Source: Enterococcus quebecensis
Lineage (GTDB): Bacteria > Bacillota > Bacilli > Lactobacillales > Enterococcaceae
Direction of reading: 5' to 3'
Length of the DNA stretch: 64,000 nucleotides
NCBI RefSeq assembly: GCF_001730365.1
Contig: NZ_MIKB01000003.1
Span: 34,125 to 98,124, forward strand
Shown: one piece after another, positions 28,569 through 37,838 of the stretch
How positions within the stretch are numbered: position 1 is the stretch's first letter
Layout of the letters: each line of letters starts with the position of its first letter
Notes under the pieces: generated by a model
Seen by the model: the letters and a program-made list of their open reading frames with translations, nothing else
Databases searched by the model: none
What the model was told of the DNA's origin: nothing
Translations under genes and position numbers: made by a program

Positions 28569-28613
28569 GTTTATTCTTTTGTAAATGATAAAAGTTGTTT
28601 TAAAGCCTTTCTT

Positions 28614-28642
28614 ATTGTAAAGGTTAAACTGAGATTTGTCTA
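28614..28642 (-). promoter_or_regulatory. Promoter of obg
   Basis: Minus strand TAGACA, 17 bases, TACAAT. Transcription would begin around 28607, before the leader hairpin. Confidence 0.6.
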
Positions 28643-29050
28643 GCCAAATTCGCTTTTATGAGCTAGAATTTGAAGCAACAATTGATGTGGAGATTGCAGC
28701 TTCAACCATTGCCTGCTCTTGAGTTATCTTCATTGTAACGGTTAGTACAGATATATTTATATCAATAGTAGATAAAAAATGCATTTCTTCGTTGATTCAC
28801 AGTCCTAAAGCTAACGATTTGTGAAAAAAACGTAGATTTATTTTTTCTAACTATTCTACTAATGATGAAAAATTAATCTGTTTTAATGAACTTAAAAAAG
28901 CTACTATCACAAAGCTATTGTAAACATCTAGTTTACATCAACCACCTAAAATAAAAGACAAGATTTTTGACAAATACTTTAAATGCGTTCATGCTATAAG
29001 CATATCGTATGTATCGTTTTTTTAACTTAGCGGTTAGACTGCATTATTTC
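28643..29050. other. Gene-free stretch upstream of gap
   Basis: About 400 A/T-rich bases with no supported gene. TTGACA at 28967 has no well-spaced -10 box. It may be a remnant of a lost gene or a long control region; I see no recognisable RNA element. Confidence 0.4.
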
Positions 29051-29089
29051 TTTAAACGTTGTCAAGCTCTATAGGTTCGTTCATAAAAT
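29051..29089 (+). promoter_or_regulatory. cre-like site and promoter of gap
   Basis: TTTAAACGTTGTCA (29051-29064) fits the cre consensus in 13 of 14 positions and overlaps TTGTCA, a possible -35 box; TAAAAT follows at 29084-29089 after 19 bases, a wider spacing than ideal. Confidence 0.5.
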
Positions 29090-29138
29090 AACGTATAGAG
29101 TATCACTTGCTCTTAATTATCAAAGGAGGAAATTTAGT

Positions 29139-30149
29139 ATGACAGTAAAAGTAGGTATTAATGGATTTGGACGTATTGGTCGTTTAGCATTCCGCCGCAT
29201 CAAAGAAGTTTCCGATGATATTGAAGTTGTAGCAATCAATGATTTGACTAGCCCAACGATGTTAGCACAGTTGCTGCAATTTGACTCTACTCATGGAACG
29301 TATCCTGGTAAAGTAACAGCGACTGATGATGCAATTGTAGTTGATGGTCAAAGAACAAAAGTTTATGCAGAAGCTGACGCAAGTAAATTAAAATGGGTCG
29401 AAGAAAATGGTGTCGATATCGTTTTAGAATGTACTGGTTTTTATACATCAGAAGCTAAAGCTAAAGCCCATATAGAGGCAGGTGCTAAACGTGTTGTGAT
29501 TTCAGCTCCTGCTGGTGATATGAAAACGATCGTTTATAACGTTAATGATGACACTTTAACTGCTGATGATACAATTATCTCAGCAGGCTCATGTACTACT
29601 AACTGCTTAGCACCGATGGCTTATTTTTTAAACAATGAATTTGGCATTGAAGTTGGTACAATGACAACGGTTCATGCCTACACCTCAACTCAAATGTTAC
29701 TAGATGGTCCTGATAGAAGCGGTAACTTGAGAGCTGCTCGTTCTGCTGCTGACAATACTATCCCCCATTCAACAGGTGCAGCAAAAGCAATTGGTTTAGT
29801 TATTCCAGAATTGAATGGAAAACTGCAAGGTCATGCTCAACGTGTGCCAGTTGTTGATGGTTCATTGACTGAACTAGTTTCTATTTTAAAAACAAAAGTA
29901 ACGGCTGACCAAGTGAATGAAGCTATCAAAAAACATACGATTGATAACCCTTCTTTTGGCTATGATGATCGTGAAATTGTTTCAGGTGACGTCATTGGAA
30001 CGACTGAAGGATCGATTTTTGATCCAACTCAAACAGAAGTAACCTCTTCTGGTGATTTTCAATTAGTGAAAACTGTTGCTTGGTACGATAATGAGTATGG
30101 ATTTACTTGCCAAATGATCCGTTTATTGGAAAAATTCGCAAATTTATAG
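29139..30149 (+). CDS. gap: Glyceraldehyde-3-phosphate dehydrogenase, type I
   Basis: Converts glyceraldehyde-3-phosphate to 1,3-bisphosphoglycerate with NAD. 336 residues. NAD-binding [10 protein letters not shown], catalytic Cys in [10 protein letters not shown], His in TTVHAYT and the C-terminal [11 protein letters not shown] after beta-2 fits NAD use. The gene stands alone, away from any cggR-pgk-tpi operon, so it is probably one of two gap copies, as in E. faecalis where a lone gap lies near fur. Ribosome site AAAGGAGG. Ends with a strong terminator. Confidence 0.96.
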   Translation: MTVKVGINGFGRIGRLAFRRIKEVSDDIEVVAINDLTSPTMLAQLLQFDSTHGTYPGKVTATDDAIVVDGQRTKVYAEADASKLKWVEENGVDIVLECTGFYTSEAKAKAHIEAGAKRVVISAPAGDMKTIVYNVNDDTLTADDTIISAGSCTTNCLAPMAYFLNNEFGIEVGTMTTVHAYTSTQMLLDGPDRSGNLRAARSAADNTIPHSTGAAKAIGLVIPELNGKLQGHAQRVPVVDGSLTELVSILKTKVTADQVNEAIKKHTIDNPSFGYDDREIVSGDVIGTTEGSIFDPTQTEVTSSGDFQLVKTVAWYDNEYGFTCQMIRLLEKFANL

Positions 30150-30193
30150 GAATTAAACTATAAATAAATATACATGTGCATAACCCTTTTTAC

Positions 30194-30247
30194 TAAATAA
30201 ACGGGCGTCCCTGAATTGCTACTTTAATTCGCGGGACGCTCGTTTTA
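30194..30247 (+). terminator. Intrinsic terminator after gap
   Basis: ACGGGCGTCCC pairs with GGGACGCTCGT (G-U and one mismatch), followed by TTTTATCTT. Confidence 0.85.
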
Positions 30248-30280
30248 TCTTCTATTCTTGTATTGATTTAACTAAAAAAA

Positions 30281-31309
30281 TTAAACATGTTCAGCGATGT
30301 GTTCAACTAATCGTTCAGTTTCATCCCAACCTAAACATGGATCAGTAATTGATTGTCCAAATATTTTTCCGTCTGCTTCTTGACGACCACTTTCAAGGAA
30401 ACTTTCAATCATAAATCCTCGAACCCATTGTTTCATATCGTCATTCCATGAGCGATTGATCAACGTCTCTTTGACGATTCTGATTTGCTCTTTGTATTGT
30501 TTCCCTGAATTATCATGATTTGTATCAATCATGATAAAAGGATTTTTGTAATTGCCAGCTTTATATAGATTGACTACTTTTAATAGGTCCTCGTAGTGGT
30601 AATTCGGGATATTCTCACCATATTCCTTTAGCCCACCTCTTAAAACAACGTGTGCTAAAGGATTTGAACTAGATTCCACCTCAAGTCCATTGAAAATAAA
30701 TTCTTGTTTTTGTTGTGCTGCATACAAAGAATTAAATAAAACCTTGAGATTACCACTAGTTGGGTTCTTCATACCAGTTGGCTGGTCGATTCCGCTAGCA
30801 ACAAAACGATGCTGTTGATCTTCGACAGAACGAGCGCCAACAGCAATGTAGCTGACTAAATCTTGCACAAATTCAAGATTTTCTGGATAAAGCATTTCGT
30901 CCGCTGTTGTTAAACCAGTTTCACTAATTACACGATTGTGTAAACTACGAACAGCAGCAATTCCTTTGATTAAATTACTTTCCCCTTCGGGATTTTGTTG
31001 ATGTAACAAACCTTTGTATCCGTCACCGTTGGTTCTTGGTTTATTCGTGTAAACACGAGGAACCATAAACACTTTGTCCTGTACTTTTTCTTGTAATTTT
31101 GCCAAACGAACTACATACTCCATCACAGCTTCTTCATTATGTGCAGAACAGGGGCCAATCACTAATAGTACTTTATCATTTTTCCCTTCAATGATATCTT
31201 TCAGTTCTTGATCACGAATCACTTTTTTCTGTTCTTGCTGTGTTGTTAGTTTAGATAATGATTTGATTTGTTCGAAATTAATTGGTTGACTTAATGGTTT
31301 AAAACTCAT
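30281..31309 (-). CDS. 3-deoxy-7-phosphoheptulonate (DAHP) synthase, class I
   Basis: First step of the shikimate pathway: PEP + erythrose-4-phosphate to DAHP. 342 residues, AroG/AroF/AroH-type. Signatures: LVIGPCSAHNE, MVPRVYTNKPRTNGDGYKG, VGARSVEDQQHR and DTNHDNSGKQ (metal ligands). ATG at 31309 gives the typical N-terminus FKPLSQPI; upstream in-frame starts lie in the T-box terminator region. Expression is under a T-box, so the supply of a charged aromatic tRNA controls it. Confidence 0.94.
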   Translation of the reverse strand: MSFKPLSQPINFEQIKSLSKLTTQQEQKKVIRDQELKDIIEGKNDKVLLVIGPCSAHNEEAVMEYVVRLAKLQEKVQDKVFMVPRVYTNKPRTNGDGYKGLLHQQNPEGESNLIKGIAAVRSLHNRVISETGLTTADEMLYPENLEFVQDLVSYIAVGARSVEDQQHRFVASGIDQPTGMKNPTSGNLKVLFNSLYAAQQKQEFIFNGLEVESSSNPLAHVVLRGGLKEYGENIPNYHYEDLLKVVNLYKAGNYKNPFIMIDTNHDNSGKQYKEQIRIVKETLINRSWNDDMKQWVRGFMIESFLESGRQEADGKIFGQSITDPCLGWDETERLVEHIAEHV

Positions 31310-31348
31310 ACGATAACTTCCCTTCATTCTTTCTGATGAACAAACAAT

Positions 31349-31386
31349 AAAAAAACCCGCCCTTTTCATTTCTGAAAAGGACGAGG
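31349..31386 (-). terminator. T-box-controlled terminator
   Basis: CCTCGTCCTTTTC pairs with GAAAAGGGCGGG, followed by seven T on the minus strand. The T-box core can form the competing antiterminator with CCTCG-side sequences. Confidence 0.85.
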
Positions 31387-31620
31387 TTTAAAGACTCGTG
31401 TTACCACCTTTGTTTACAATCAGCTCACACTCATTGACTTGACAGGTACAAAATTATACCTTGGCACAATAACGGGTGCACTCGACCGTCACAGCCTACT
31501 ATATTCGGTGTGAAGTTCAAAGAGGAATTCAGATACATTAGGTTTATGCGCCTCTCAACAACCGGCTGCTTTCTGTACACCTGTAATATCCTACTAGTTC
31601 TTATCAAAACTTTTATTGTT
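31349..31620 (-). ncRNA. T-box leader of the DAHP synthase gene
   Basis: The leader has the T-box core AAGGTGGTAACACGAG (complement at 31395-31410), a stem I closed by ATATT/AATAT and GGTGT/ACACC, and a distal stem AGAGG/CCTCT. The specifier loop strand reads GAAC-TTC-A directly before CACC, so the specifier is probably UUC (Phe) at 31512-31514. A terminator follows at 31349-31386. Low aminoacyl-tRNA charging should switch on DAHP synthase. Confidence 0.9.
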
Positions 31621-31630
31621 TATTGAAGTC

Positions 31631-31659
31631 ATTGTAAGAGATTCTTCAAGCGATGTCAA
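31631..31659 (-). promoter_or_regulatory. Promoter of the T-box/DAHP synthase transcript
   Basis: Minus strand TTGACA, 17 bases, TACAAT: near-ideal sigma-A promoter just upstream of the T-box leader. Confidence 0.85.
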
Positions 31660-31748
31660 TCATTTTAATCAATAAAATATAAGGTGATGGGGACATACGC
31701 CTTTGAGTCAAACCCTATTTACTTAGAAATTGACTATTTTGCTTCAGC

Positions 31749-32216
31749 CTACTCGGTTGGCTGATTTTTCTTTTTTTGTTGACATTCTTCGCAGATGCCA
31801 TGAAAAGTTAGTCTGTGATCTTTTACCATAAAACGATAACGTTGTTCAATCACTTGTTCTACTTCTCCCAACAGATCTTCTTCCACTTCTTCGATGTTTC
31901 CACATTCCAAACATAAAAGATGATGGTGAAAGTGCTTAGCTCCTTCTTTACGCAAGTCATAACGAGCTAATCCATCATTAAAACTTACTTTGTCGACGAC
32001 TTTTAAGTCAGTTAATATTTCTAATGTACGATAAACTGTTGCTAGACCGATCTCTGGACTTTTCCGTTTGACTAAAAAATAGATTTCTTCCGCTGATAGA
32101 TGGTCTTTCTCATTTTCTAGTAACACCAAAACGGTTGCTTCTCGTTGAGGAGTCAGCTTGAAACCAGATTCATGCAATTGTTGTTTCGTTTTCTTTAAAG
32201 CAGCAGTAGAATCCAT
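31749..32216 (-). CDS. fur: Fur family metal-responsive repressor
   Basis: 155 residues: winged helix (about 15-85) and a dimerisation domain with HHHLLCLECGNIEE (metal site and first CxxC) and HGICEECQQ (second CxxC, structural zinc). Of the paralogues Fur, PerR and Zur the position near a lone gap gene matches the E. faecalis fur locus, so Fur is preferred; Zur or PerR is not fully excluded. An inverted repeat TCATTCT-AGAATGA lies about 100 bases upstream. Confidence 0.85.
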   Translation of the reverse strand: MDSTAALKKTKQQLHESGFKLTPQREATVLVLLENEKDHLSAEEIYFLVKRKSPEIGLATVYRTLEILTDLKVVDKVSFNDGLARYDLRKEGAKHFHHHLLCLECGNIEEVEEDLLGEVEQVIEQRYRFMVKDHRLTFHGICEECQQKKKNQPTE

Positions 32217-32312
32217 AAACGCAGCTCCTTGTTTAGAATGATTTTAATCTAAAACTATAATTCCTAGTAACAAATTATAATAAGTATAAAATAACTCCAC
32301 AACATTTGCAAG

Positions 32313-32331
32313 TCATTCTCAATTAGAATGA
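32313..32331 (-). promoter_or_regulatory. Inverted repeat upstream of fur
   Basis: TCATTCT and AGAATGA are perfect 7-base arms with a 5-base spacer. It only partly fits the Fur box TGATAATNATTATCA (about 10 of 14). It may be an autoregulatory operator of fur or part of the cvfB 3' end. Confidence 0.35.
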
Positions 32332-32339
32332 AAAAACAA

Positions 32340-33209
32340 TTATTTTTCTTTCGGCTCTTCTTTTAATATCGTGAAACCCTCTTCTTGAGAAATTTTTCCT
32401 TGTTTCAGTAAATTACCAATTGCTCGTTTAAACTGTGCTTTACTGATGCCGAAAGTTTGTTTGATTTCCTCTGGATTAGATTTGTCAGTAAATGGAATCT
32501 TGTGCTCAGCAGAGCGCTCCAAGAATGTTAATATCATAGCAGCATCATCACTAATCACCTCATACCCACGAGGTTTCAATGAAAGATTCAAAACGCCGTC
32601 AGGTCTAACGCCGATTACACGACCATTGACTCTTTCACCTAAACGAGGTTCTTGGTAACGTTCTGACGGATGAATAAAGCCGATACAAAAATCATCTGTT
32701 AAAACAAACGATCCAACCATTTTCAATCGGTAAACAACACCACTGATATTTTCATTTTTTAGCTCTTCCGTTCCTTGTTTAGCCATGGCCTTAAAGATTT
32801 TTTCATCTGCTAATTGACCCCAGATTCGTTCTTTATTATCCACCTTTAAAGAAACCATCAACTGATCTCCTTTTTTCGGCCATAATTCACGCATCACAGG
32901 CAGTTCATCTAAAGAAACAACAACATCCTTATCTTTTAGACCGATGTCTACAAATGCCCCTAAATCTCTCCTAGTTCCAGTAACAGTTCCAAAGGCATAT
33001 TGCTCCAATCGTGCTGTAGGAATATTCGTAGTCATTTCTGGTTCTTGTTTTTGATTTATATACCCAAAGCCTTCTACAGCTTCACCAATTTCATGTTGAC
33101 CTTCTTCTTTAGATAATCTCAAGGTAATTCCATTTTTTTGTAAAAAGTAGTAATTCTCATTTTCATCTATAACTAATGCTGTAAATACTTGTGCTAACAG
33201 TTCATTCAT
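32340..33209 (-). CDS. cvfB: S1-like RNA-binding protein CvfB (YitL)
   Basis: 289 residues with three S1-like OB domains (about 5-60, 68-135, 145-210) and a C-terminal winged helix (about 225-285, QTFGISKAQFKRAIGNLLK). This is the CvfB architecture; in Staphylococcus it affects virulence gene expression and binds RNA. Motifs LGAFVDIGLKDKDVVV and GFIHPSERY are typical. The upstream azlCD genes are about 25 bases away. Confidence 0.9.
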   Translation of the reverse strand: MNELLAQVFTALVIDENENYYFLQKNGITLRLSKEEGQHEIGEAVEGFGYINQKQEPEMTTNIPTARLEQYAFGTVTGTRRDLGAFVDIGLKDKDVVVSLDELPVMRELWPKKGDQLMVSLKVDNKERIWGQLADEKIFKAMAKQGTEELKNENISGVVYRLKMVGSFVLTDDFCIGFIHPSERYQEPRLGERVNGRVIGVRPDGVLNLSLKPRGYEVISDDAAMILTFLERSAEHKIPFTDKSNPEEIKQTFGISKAQFKRAIGNLLKQGKISQEEGFTILKEEPKEK

Positions 33210-33234
33210 CTTTTTTCTCCTTCTGGCGCTTAGC

Positions 33235-33555
33235 CTAAAAAATACGTAATAGGGCGATAGTGATCATCCCTACCAAAACAGTTTTCATTAAATCTTTTGT
33301 ACGAATAGCAACAAGTAAAGTAGGTATACAACTTATCGCTTCTAACGTTTTTACTTTAGGAAAGCCTGTCGCCTGAACTTCTAAAATACTCTGAAATAAG
33401 AGTGCCGTCAAGATGCAAATTGGAATATAAGATAAAAAACGAAGAAACCATTTTGGAAAATCGACTTTTTTTGAGATCAGAAATGGAAAAATCCTTGGAA
33501 TCCAAGTGACTAATGAACATCCTAAAATAGTTAGTAAAACATAATTGTTACTCAT
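33235..33555 (-). CDS. azlD: Branched-chain amino acid export, small subunit AzlD
   Basis: 106 residues, four membrane helices, AzlD family: TILGCSLVTWIPRIFPFLI at the N-terminus. Acts with AzlC as an exporter of branched-chain amino acids or their analogues. Overlaps azlC by 8 bases. Confidence 0.9.
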   Translation of the reverse strand: MSNNYVLLTILGCSLVTWIPRIFPFLISKKVDFPKWFLRFLSYIPICILTALLFQSILEVQATGFPKVKTLEAISCIPTLLVAIRTKDLMKTVLVGMITIALLRIF

Positions 33556-34258
33556 GGTGATTCACCATCCCAACTGCGCAACCTAAAAGTGTAGAAAATA
33601 AAACAGAAAGTTCCGATGAAAAAAAGCCCATAAAGAAATATAAAGATACACAAACGGTTCCCAAAACAATCAATGTTTGTTTCGTGCGTTTTTTAATAGG
33701 GTTTTCCACTTGGAGAACAAATAAACCTGCAAACATAGCCACTAAGGCAAAATCTAGTCCTAATAGATAAGGATCTGGAATCCATGTTCCTAATAACCCT
33801 CCAATGACAGTAGAAACGATCCATGTTAAATACGCCGTGATATTCAACCCATGTGTCCAAGCTGAACTGACACGGTGATCATTATTTAAAGCTGTCATCA
33901 ACACACCATAAGATTCGTCCGTCAATAATGTGCCAATACCAATATTTGTAATCAACGGCTCCTTTTTGAAATGTGGTGCCACTGACATACTCATTAGAAA
34001 GTGTCTCAAATTAACTAAAAATGTTGTAAAAACAATAGCTGAGATCGGCGACTGAATCGCAAGCATCCCACAAATAATAAATTGTGCCCCGCCAGCATAA
34101 ACTAAAATCGACATCAATGCAATTTCTAAAATTGACAAACCCACATTTTTACCAACGACTCCAGCAGCAATACCTATCCCAAGGTAACCTAAAATTGTTG
34201 GTATACAGGCATTCACACCTTCTTTAAATGTTACATACTCTTTTTTTTCCATACCCAT
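33548..34258 (-). CDS. azlC: Branched-chain amino acid export, large subunit AzlC
   Basis: 236 residues, AzlC family with about five to eight hydrophobic segments; conserved IPTILGYLGIGIAAG and AGGAQFI. ATG at 34258 has AAGGAGA 6 bases upstream; starts further upstream lack a site. First gene of azlCD. Confidence 0.92.
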   Translation of the reverse strand: MGMEKKEYVTFKEGVNACIPTILGYLGIGIAAGVVGKNVGLSILEIALMSILVYAGGAQFIICGMLAIQSPISAIVFTTFLVNLRHFLMSMSVAPHFKKEPLITNIGIGTLLTDESYGVLMTALNNDHRVSSAWTHGLNITAYLTWIVSTVIGGLLGTWIPDPYLLGLDFALVAMFAGLFVLQVENPIKKRTKQTLIVLGTVCVSLYFFMGFFSSELSVLFSTLLGCAVGMVNHHE

Positions 34259-34368
34259 ATAGTTCTCCTTAAGATACAACGTGGCTTTTAAGCCATCTTT
34301 AATTACCAACAGTCTAACCAACAGTTACTTTTAAAATACGATTTCCCCATTCTCTGATTAACAAACCA

Positions 34369-34405
34369 GACTGGGATATAACTCTACGAGTCATATCCCA
34401 GTCTC
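34369..34405 (-). terminator. Hairpin after the MapZ-like gene
   Basis: AGACTGGGATAT.ACTC pairs with GAGT.ATATCCCAGTCT around TAC, a very stable stem of 16 pairs. A T-rich stretch (TGGTTTGTT) follows on the minus strand. Probably the terminator of the MapZ-like gene; of the TGGGA-type seen often in enterococci. Confidence 0.65.
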
Positions 34406-34487
34406 ATGGAATCCAAATAAACAATCGAATTTGAAGTAACTACTTTAAAAATAAACACTCTATCCCAATTTTGTTTTAGCTTTTAAG

Positions 34488-36497
34488 TTATCTTCCTGCA
34501 TTTCTGGAAGCATTCCCTTTAAACCAACCAGTTTTTGCATTGATGGTAACTAAATACTGATTGTCTGCTCCGTACAAATTGTAATAACCTTCCCCATTAA
34601 TGATTCTAGCTGGTTGTAACGAGTATGCTCCAGCTGTAATGTACCCACGTTGAATGGAAGTTGCAATAACTTTTTCTTGAACACCAGGTGCCCAACTCCA
34701 AGCAGGATTGCTCATGTCACTAACATCACTTGGATTCACTGAGTAAACGGGATCAGTATATATACCTTGAGCATTTGGCGCCGAAAACGTACTAGAGTCC
34801 GGTTGGCTACCATTGGAAGTTTGAGTATTATTTCCTTGGTAATCAGACACTGTATCATTGGTCGTTGTTTGTGCAGATGTTTGGTTTGCGGCAGACGGTT
34901 GTGCCACTGCATTTTCTGTGTCTGTCAATGATTTATCCGCTTTTACCAATACATCATTCAACGGTTTACGCAATCCTTCGCTTTTCACTTTATCGACTTC
35001 TGTTTTTGCTGCAACATAGGTTTCTCTTGTTAATGCATCCGTTAAGACATTGTTTTTATAAAACACATCCACTGCTGCTTTGGCTTTTTGCAATTGATCA
35101 TATTGTCCCGTTGCTTGTTCAACTGCTTGATTGATTAGTTTATCAAAGTCATCTTTTTCAGCCCGTTTTGTTAACTCAACTTTTTTATCAACTTTGATTG
35201 CTACATCTTTTAATTTGCTTCCATCAATAATTGGCTCAGCAAATAATTCATTTATTTTTGTAATAGCTGCTTGTTTGTCCATGACTTTTTTATACACAGC
35301 ATCTAGATTTTTGTAGTTTGAATCATTTTTCAACGTATCTAAGTTTTCTTTAATCGTCTTTGTGCTAACACCAACCATTTCTGGTTTGAGAAATAGTTGC
35401 TTATCATCTGTAAAGTAACTATTTAATTCTTTTTCAGTTTGAGTTGCTAACTTATCTTGCTTTTGTGCAACTTGTTCTTCAGTTTTAGAATTTTTTTGTG
35501 TCTGACTATACGCGAACCAAGATCCTCCAGCGAGTATAACAACTGCAGCTAAAGCGATGGACATCTTCTTATAATCTTTATTGGTTGATTGTTTTTGAGA
35601 TTCATGTTTAACGACAATCTTATCTGTTGGTTTTTCAAATTGATTATTCGTCTTTTTCCCTTCATCTGCTGGATCTTTAAAGAAAATAGGCGCAGCATCC
35701 ATCTCAATCTCTTCTGGTTTTTTACTTTTTGACGGAATCTCTGTAGTGCTGCTAGGCAAAGCTTTCGGACCAAAAGTTTTGGTTTCTTCAATCTGGTCAT
35801 CTGGTTTTGTAAATTTTGTGATTTCTTCTTTTGGCATATTTTTTTTCATTTGCTCAGAATCTTTTTTTTCAGATTCCGTTGTTTTATTTTCAGGCTCCTT
35901 TGGATTCACTTTATCTAGTCCTTTGTCGTATGATTCTGATTGTTCAGCAGAAGTTGTTACTTGATGATTTACTTCTGACAGTACATCAGTTTCTTTAGGT
36001 GTTTCTTGCTGTATATCTGTCTTAGTTTCTGAAGGAGTTTTCTCAATGGTTTCTGGTTTGTCATTTTTATGTTCATTGATATATTGATTTAATGCTGCAG
36101 TATCTGCTAATTTGTCTGTTTCTTTATCAAGAGAAACAGACTCTTTTTCAACGTTATCTGGTGATTCCGTTGGCGTTACTTCTGTTTCAACTTGTTCTTT
36201 TTTATTATTTTCAGTTTGTTCGTTGTTTTTTTCTTCTGGTTGTTGCTCATTGAACATGGTCATCACATGACCAATACTCATATCTTTTAATTCAGACCAT
36301 TCGATATTTTCATTTTGATCTTTATTTAAAAAATCAGAAGAACTTTTTTCTTTTTCGTTATTTTTGTCATTCTCAATCGTTGTTTTAGCTGAAGTTTCCT
36401 CATTATCTTGTTGATTTTCAAAAGAAAAACCACACTTTGGACATACTTCGTCTTGGCTGTCTATTTCAGTTCCGCAATTCGGACATTGATTCGTCAT
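34488..36497 (-). CDS. MapZ-like division-site protein with N-terminal zinc ribbon
   Basis: 669 residues. N-terminal zinc ribbon (CPNCG and CPKCG, residues 5-21), a long acidic, Glu/Lys/Thr-rich cytoplasmic part, one membrane helix at about 311-331, an outer helical domain (about 340-505), a Ser/Thr/Gln linker and a C-terminal domain (about 590-669). ELKDMSIGHVM and LNQYINEHK resemble the cytoplasmic FtsZ-binding segments of streptococcal MapZ, and WAPGVQEKVI.. GYYNLYG.. KTGWFKGN its C-terminal domain, so I call it MapZ-like. The zinc ribbon is absent from the streptococcal protein as I recall it. Next to rpoD-dnaG. Confidence 0.75.
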   Translation of the reverse strand: MTNQCPNCGTEIDSQDEVCPKCGFSFENQQDNEETSAKTTIENDKNNEKEKSSSDFLNKDQNENIEWSELKDMSIGHVMTMFNEQQPEEKNNEQTENNKKEQVETEVTPTESPDNVEKESVSLDKETDKLADTAALNQYINEHKNDKPETIEKTPSETKTDIQQETPKETDVLSEVNHQVTTSAEQSESYDKGLDKVNPKEPENKTTESEKKDSEQMKKNMPKEEITKFTKPDDQIEETKTFGPKALPSSTTEIPSKSKKPEEIEMDAAPIFFKDPADEGKKTNNQFEKPTDKIVVKHESQKQSTNKDYKKMSIALAAVVILAGGSWFAYSQTQKNSKTEEQVAQKQDKLATQTEKELNSYFTDDKQLFLKPEMVGVSTKTIKENLDTLKNDSNYKNLDAVYKKVMDKQAAITKINELFAEPIIDGSKLKDVAIKVDKKVELTKRAEKDDFDKLINQAVEQATGQYDQLQKAKAAVDVFYKNNVLTDALTRETYVAAKTEVDKVKSEGLRKPLNDVLVKADKSLTDTENAVAQPSAANQTSAQTTTNDTVSDYQGNNTQTSNGSQPDSSTFSAPNAQGIYTDPVYSVNPSDVSDMSNPAWSWAPGVQEKVIATSIQRGYITAGAYSLQPARIINGEGYYNLYGADNQYLVTINAKTGWFKGNASRNAGR

Positions 36498-36597
36498 TCA
36501 TTCCGCCTCACATTCTACACATTCATGTAAATCTAATCTACCATAAAATCGTGTTTCTTCCAATATGTAGTATCTAACTTTTTTATTACGATTGTTT

Positions 36598-36632
36598 AAA
36601 AATAGCCCTTTTCGAAAAAATCGAAAAGAGCT
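36598..36632 (-). terminator. Intrinsic terminator after rpoD
   Basis: AGCTCTTTTCGA pairs with TCGAAAAGGGCT around a T-rich loop, followed by TTTTT on the minus strand. Confidence 0.85.
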
Positions 36633-36656
36633 GTTCAAATTTTAAAGAAAAACGTC

Positions 36657-37763
36657 TTATTCTAGAAAATCTTTTAATTGTTTAGATCGAGAAGGATGGC
36701 GTAATTTACGTAAAGCTTTGGCTTCGATCTGACGAATCCGTTCACGTGTTACACCAAATACTTTTCCAACTTCTTCCAATGTTCTTGTACGTCCATCATC
36801 TAAACCAAAACGTAAACGTAAAACATTTTCTTCACGGTCAGTCAAAGTATCTAATACATCTTCTAGTTGTTCTTTTAATAATTCATAGGCTGCATGCTCA
36901 GCAGGACTTGTAGCATCTTGATCTTCGATGAAATCCCCAAGATGAGAATCGTCTTCTTCACCAATAGGTGTTTCTAAAGACACAGGCTCTTGAGCGATTT
37001 TTAAAATTTCACGTACTTTTTCAGTCGGCAAGTCCATTTCTGCACCAATTTCTTCTGGTGTTGGTTCCCGACCTAAATCTTGTAGTAATTGACGTTGGAT
37101 ACGAATTAATTTATTGATGGTTTCCACCATATGCACAGGAATACGAATAGTTCTAGCTTGGTCAGCGATCGCACGAGTAATTGCTTGACGAATCCACCAC
37201 GTAGCATATGTTGAAAATTTAAACCCTTTACGGTAATCAAATTTTTCAACAGCTTTCATTAAACCCATATTTCCTTCTTGAATCAAATCAAGAAATTGCA
37301 TACCACGTCCTACGTAACGCTTAGCAATTGATACTACTAAACGCAAGTTTGCTTCAGCTAAACGTTGTTTTGCTTCTTGGTCGCCTTCTTCGATTTTTAA
37401 AGCTAACTCCACTTCTTCTGCTGCAGTTAATAATTGAACACGTCCGATTTCTTTTAAATACATACGAACAGGATCATTGATTTTAACACCAGTCGGGGCA
37501 GATAAATCTTCCATTTGGGCTTTTTCAGCTACTTTTACATCTTTTTTAAGACTATGTTCACTCGGATCCCCATTCTCGTCAACAACACTAATACCAGCAT
37601 CCTCAACTTTTTGGATCAGTTTTTCCATTTCGTCTGCATTCAATGTAAATGGTGTTGCTAATTTGTTCGTTAAATCATCATAAAAAACACTACCTTTAGG
37701 CTTGTTTTCTTTGATAAAGGCTGCCAATGCAGCTGAATATTTTTTTTCTGTTTCTTTTTCCAT
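36657..37763 (-). CDS. rpoD: RNA polymerase primary sigma factor (sigma A)
   Basis: 368 residues. Region 1.2 and 2 ([12 protein letters not shown], then [18 protein letters not shown], the -10 recognition helix), region 3 ([12 protein letters not shown]), and region 4 helix-turn-helix ([20 protein letters not shown] type) are all present. Short for a primary sigma factor because the region 1.1 is brief, as usual in Firmicutes. Ribosome site with GGGGGC-type purine run before ATG. Co-transcribed with dnaG (75 bases apart), the macromolecular synthesis operon without rpsU. Confidence 0.97.
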   Translation of the reverse strand: MEKETEKKYSAALAAFIKENKPKGSVFYDDLTNKLATPFTLNADEMEKLIQKVEDAGISVVDENGDPSEHSLKKDVKVAEKAQMEDLSAPTGVKINDPVRMYLKEIGRVQLLTAAEEVELALKIEEGDQEAKQRLAEANLRLVVSIAKRYVGRGMQFLDLIQEGNMGLMKAVEKFDYRKGFKFSTYATWWIRQAITRAIADQARTIRIPVHMVETINKLIRIQRQLLQDLGREPTPEEIGAEMDLPTEKVREILKIAQEPVSLETPIGEEDDSHLGDFIEDQDATSPAEHAAYELLKEQLEDVLDTLTDREENVLRLRFGLDDGRTRTLEEVGKVFGVTRERIRQIEAKALRKLRHPSRSKQLKDFLE

Positions 37764-37838
37764 GAAAGAAGGCCCCCTTCATTTTTCCATTCGGCAAATG
37801 TATAAATCATAGTCAAGTACGTTGTCTAAAAAAATTAA

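Noticed and set aside
28967..29000. TTGACA with TATAAG as a gap promoter
   Set aside because: The spacing is 22 bases, too wide for a sigma-A promoter.
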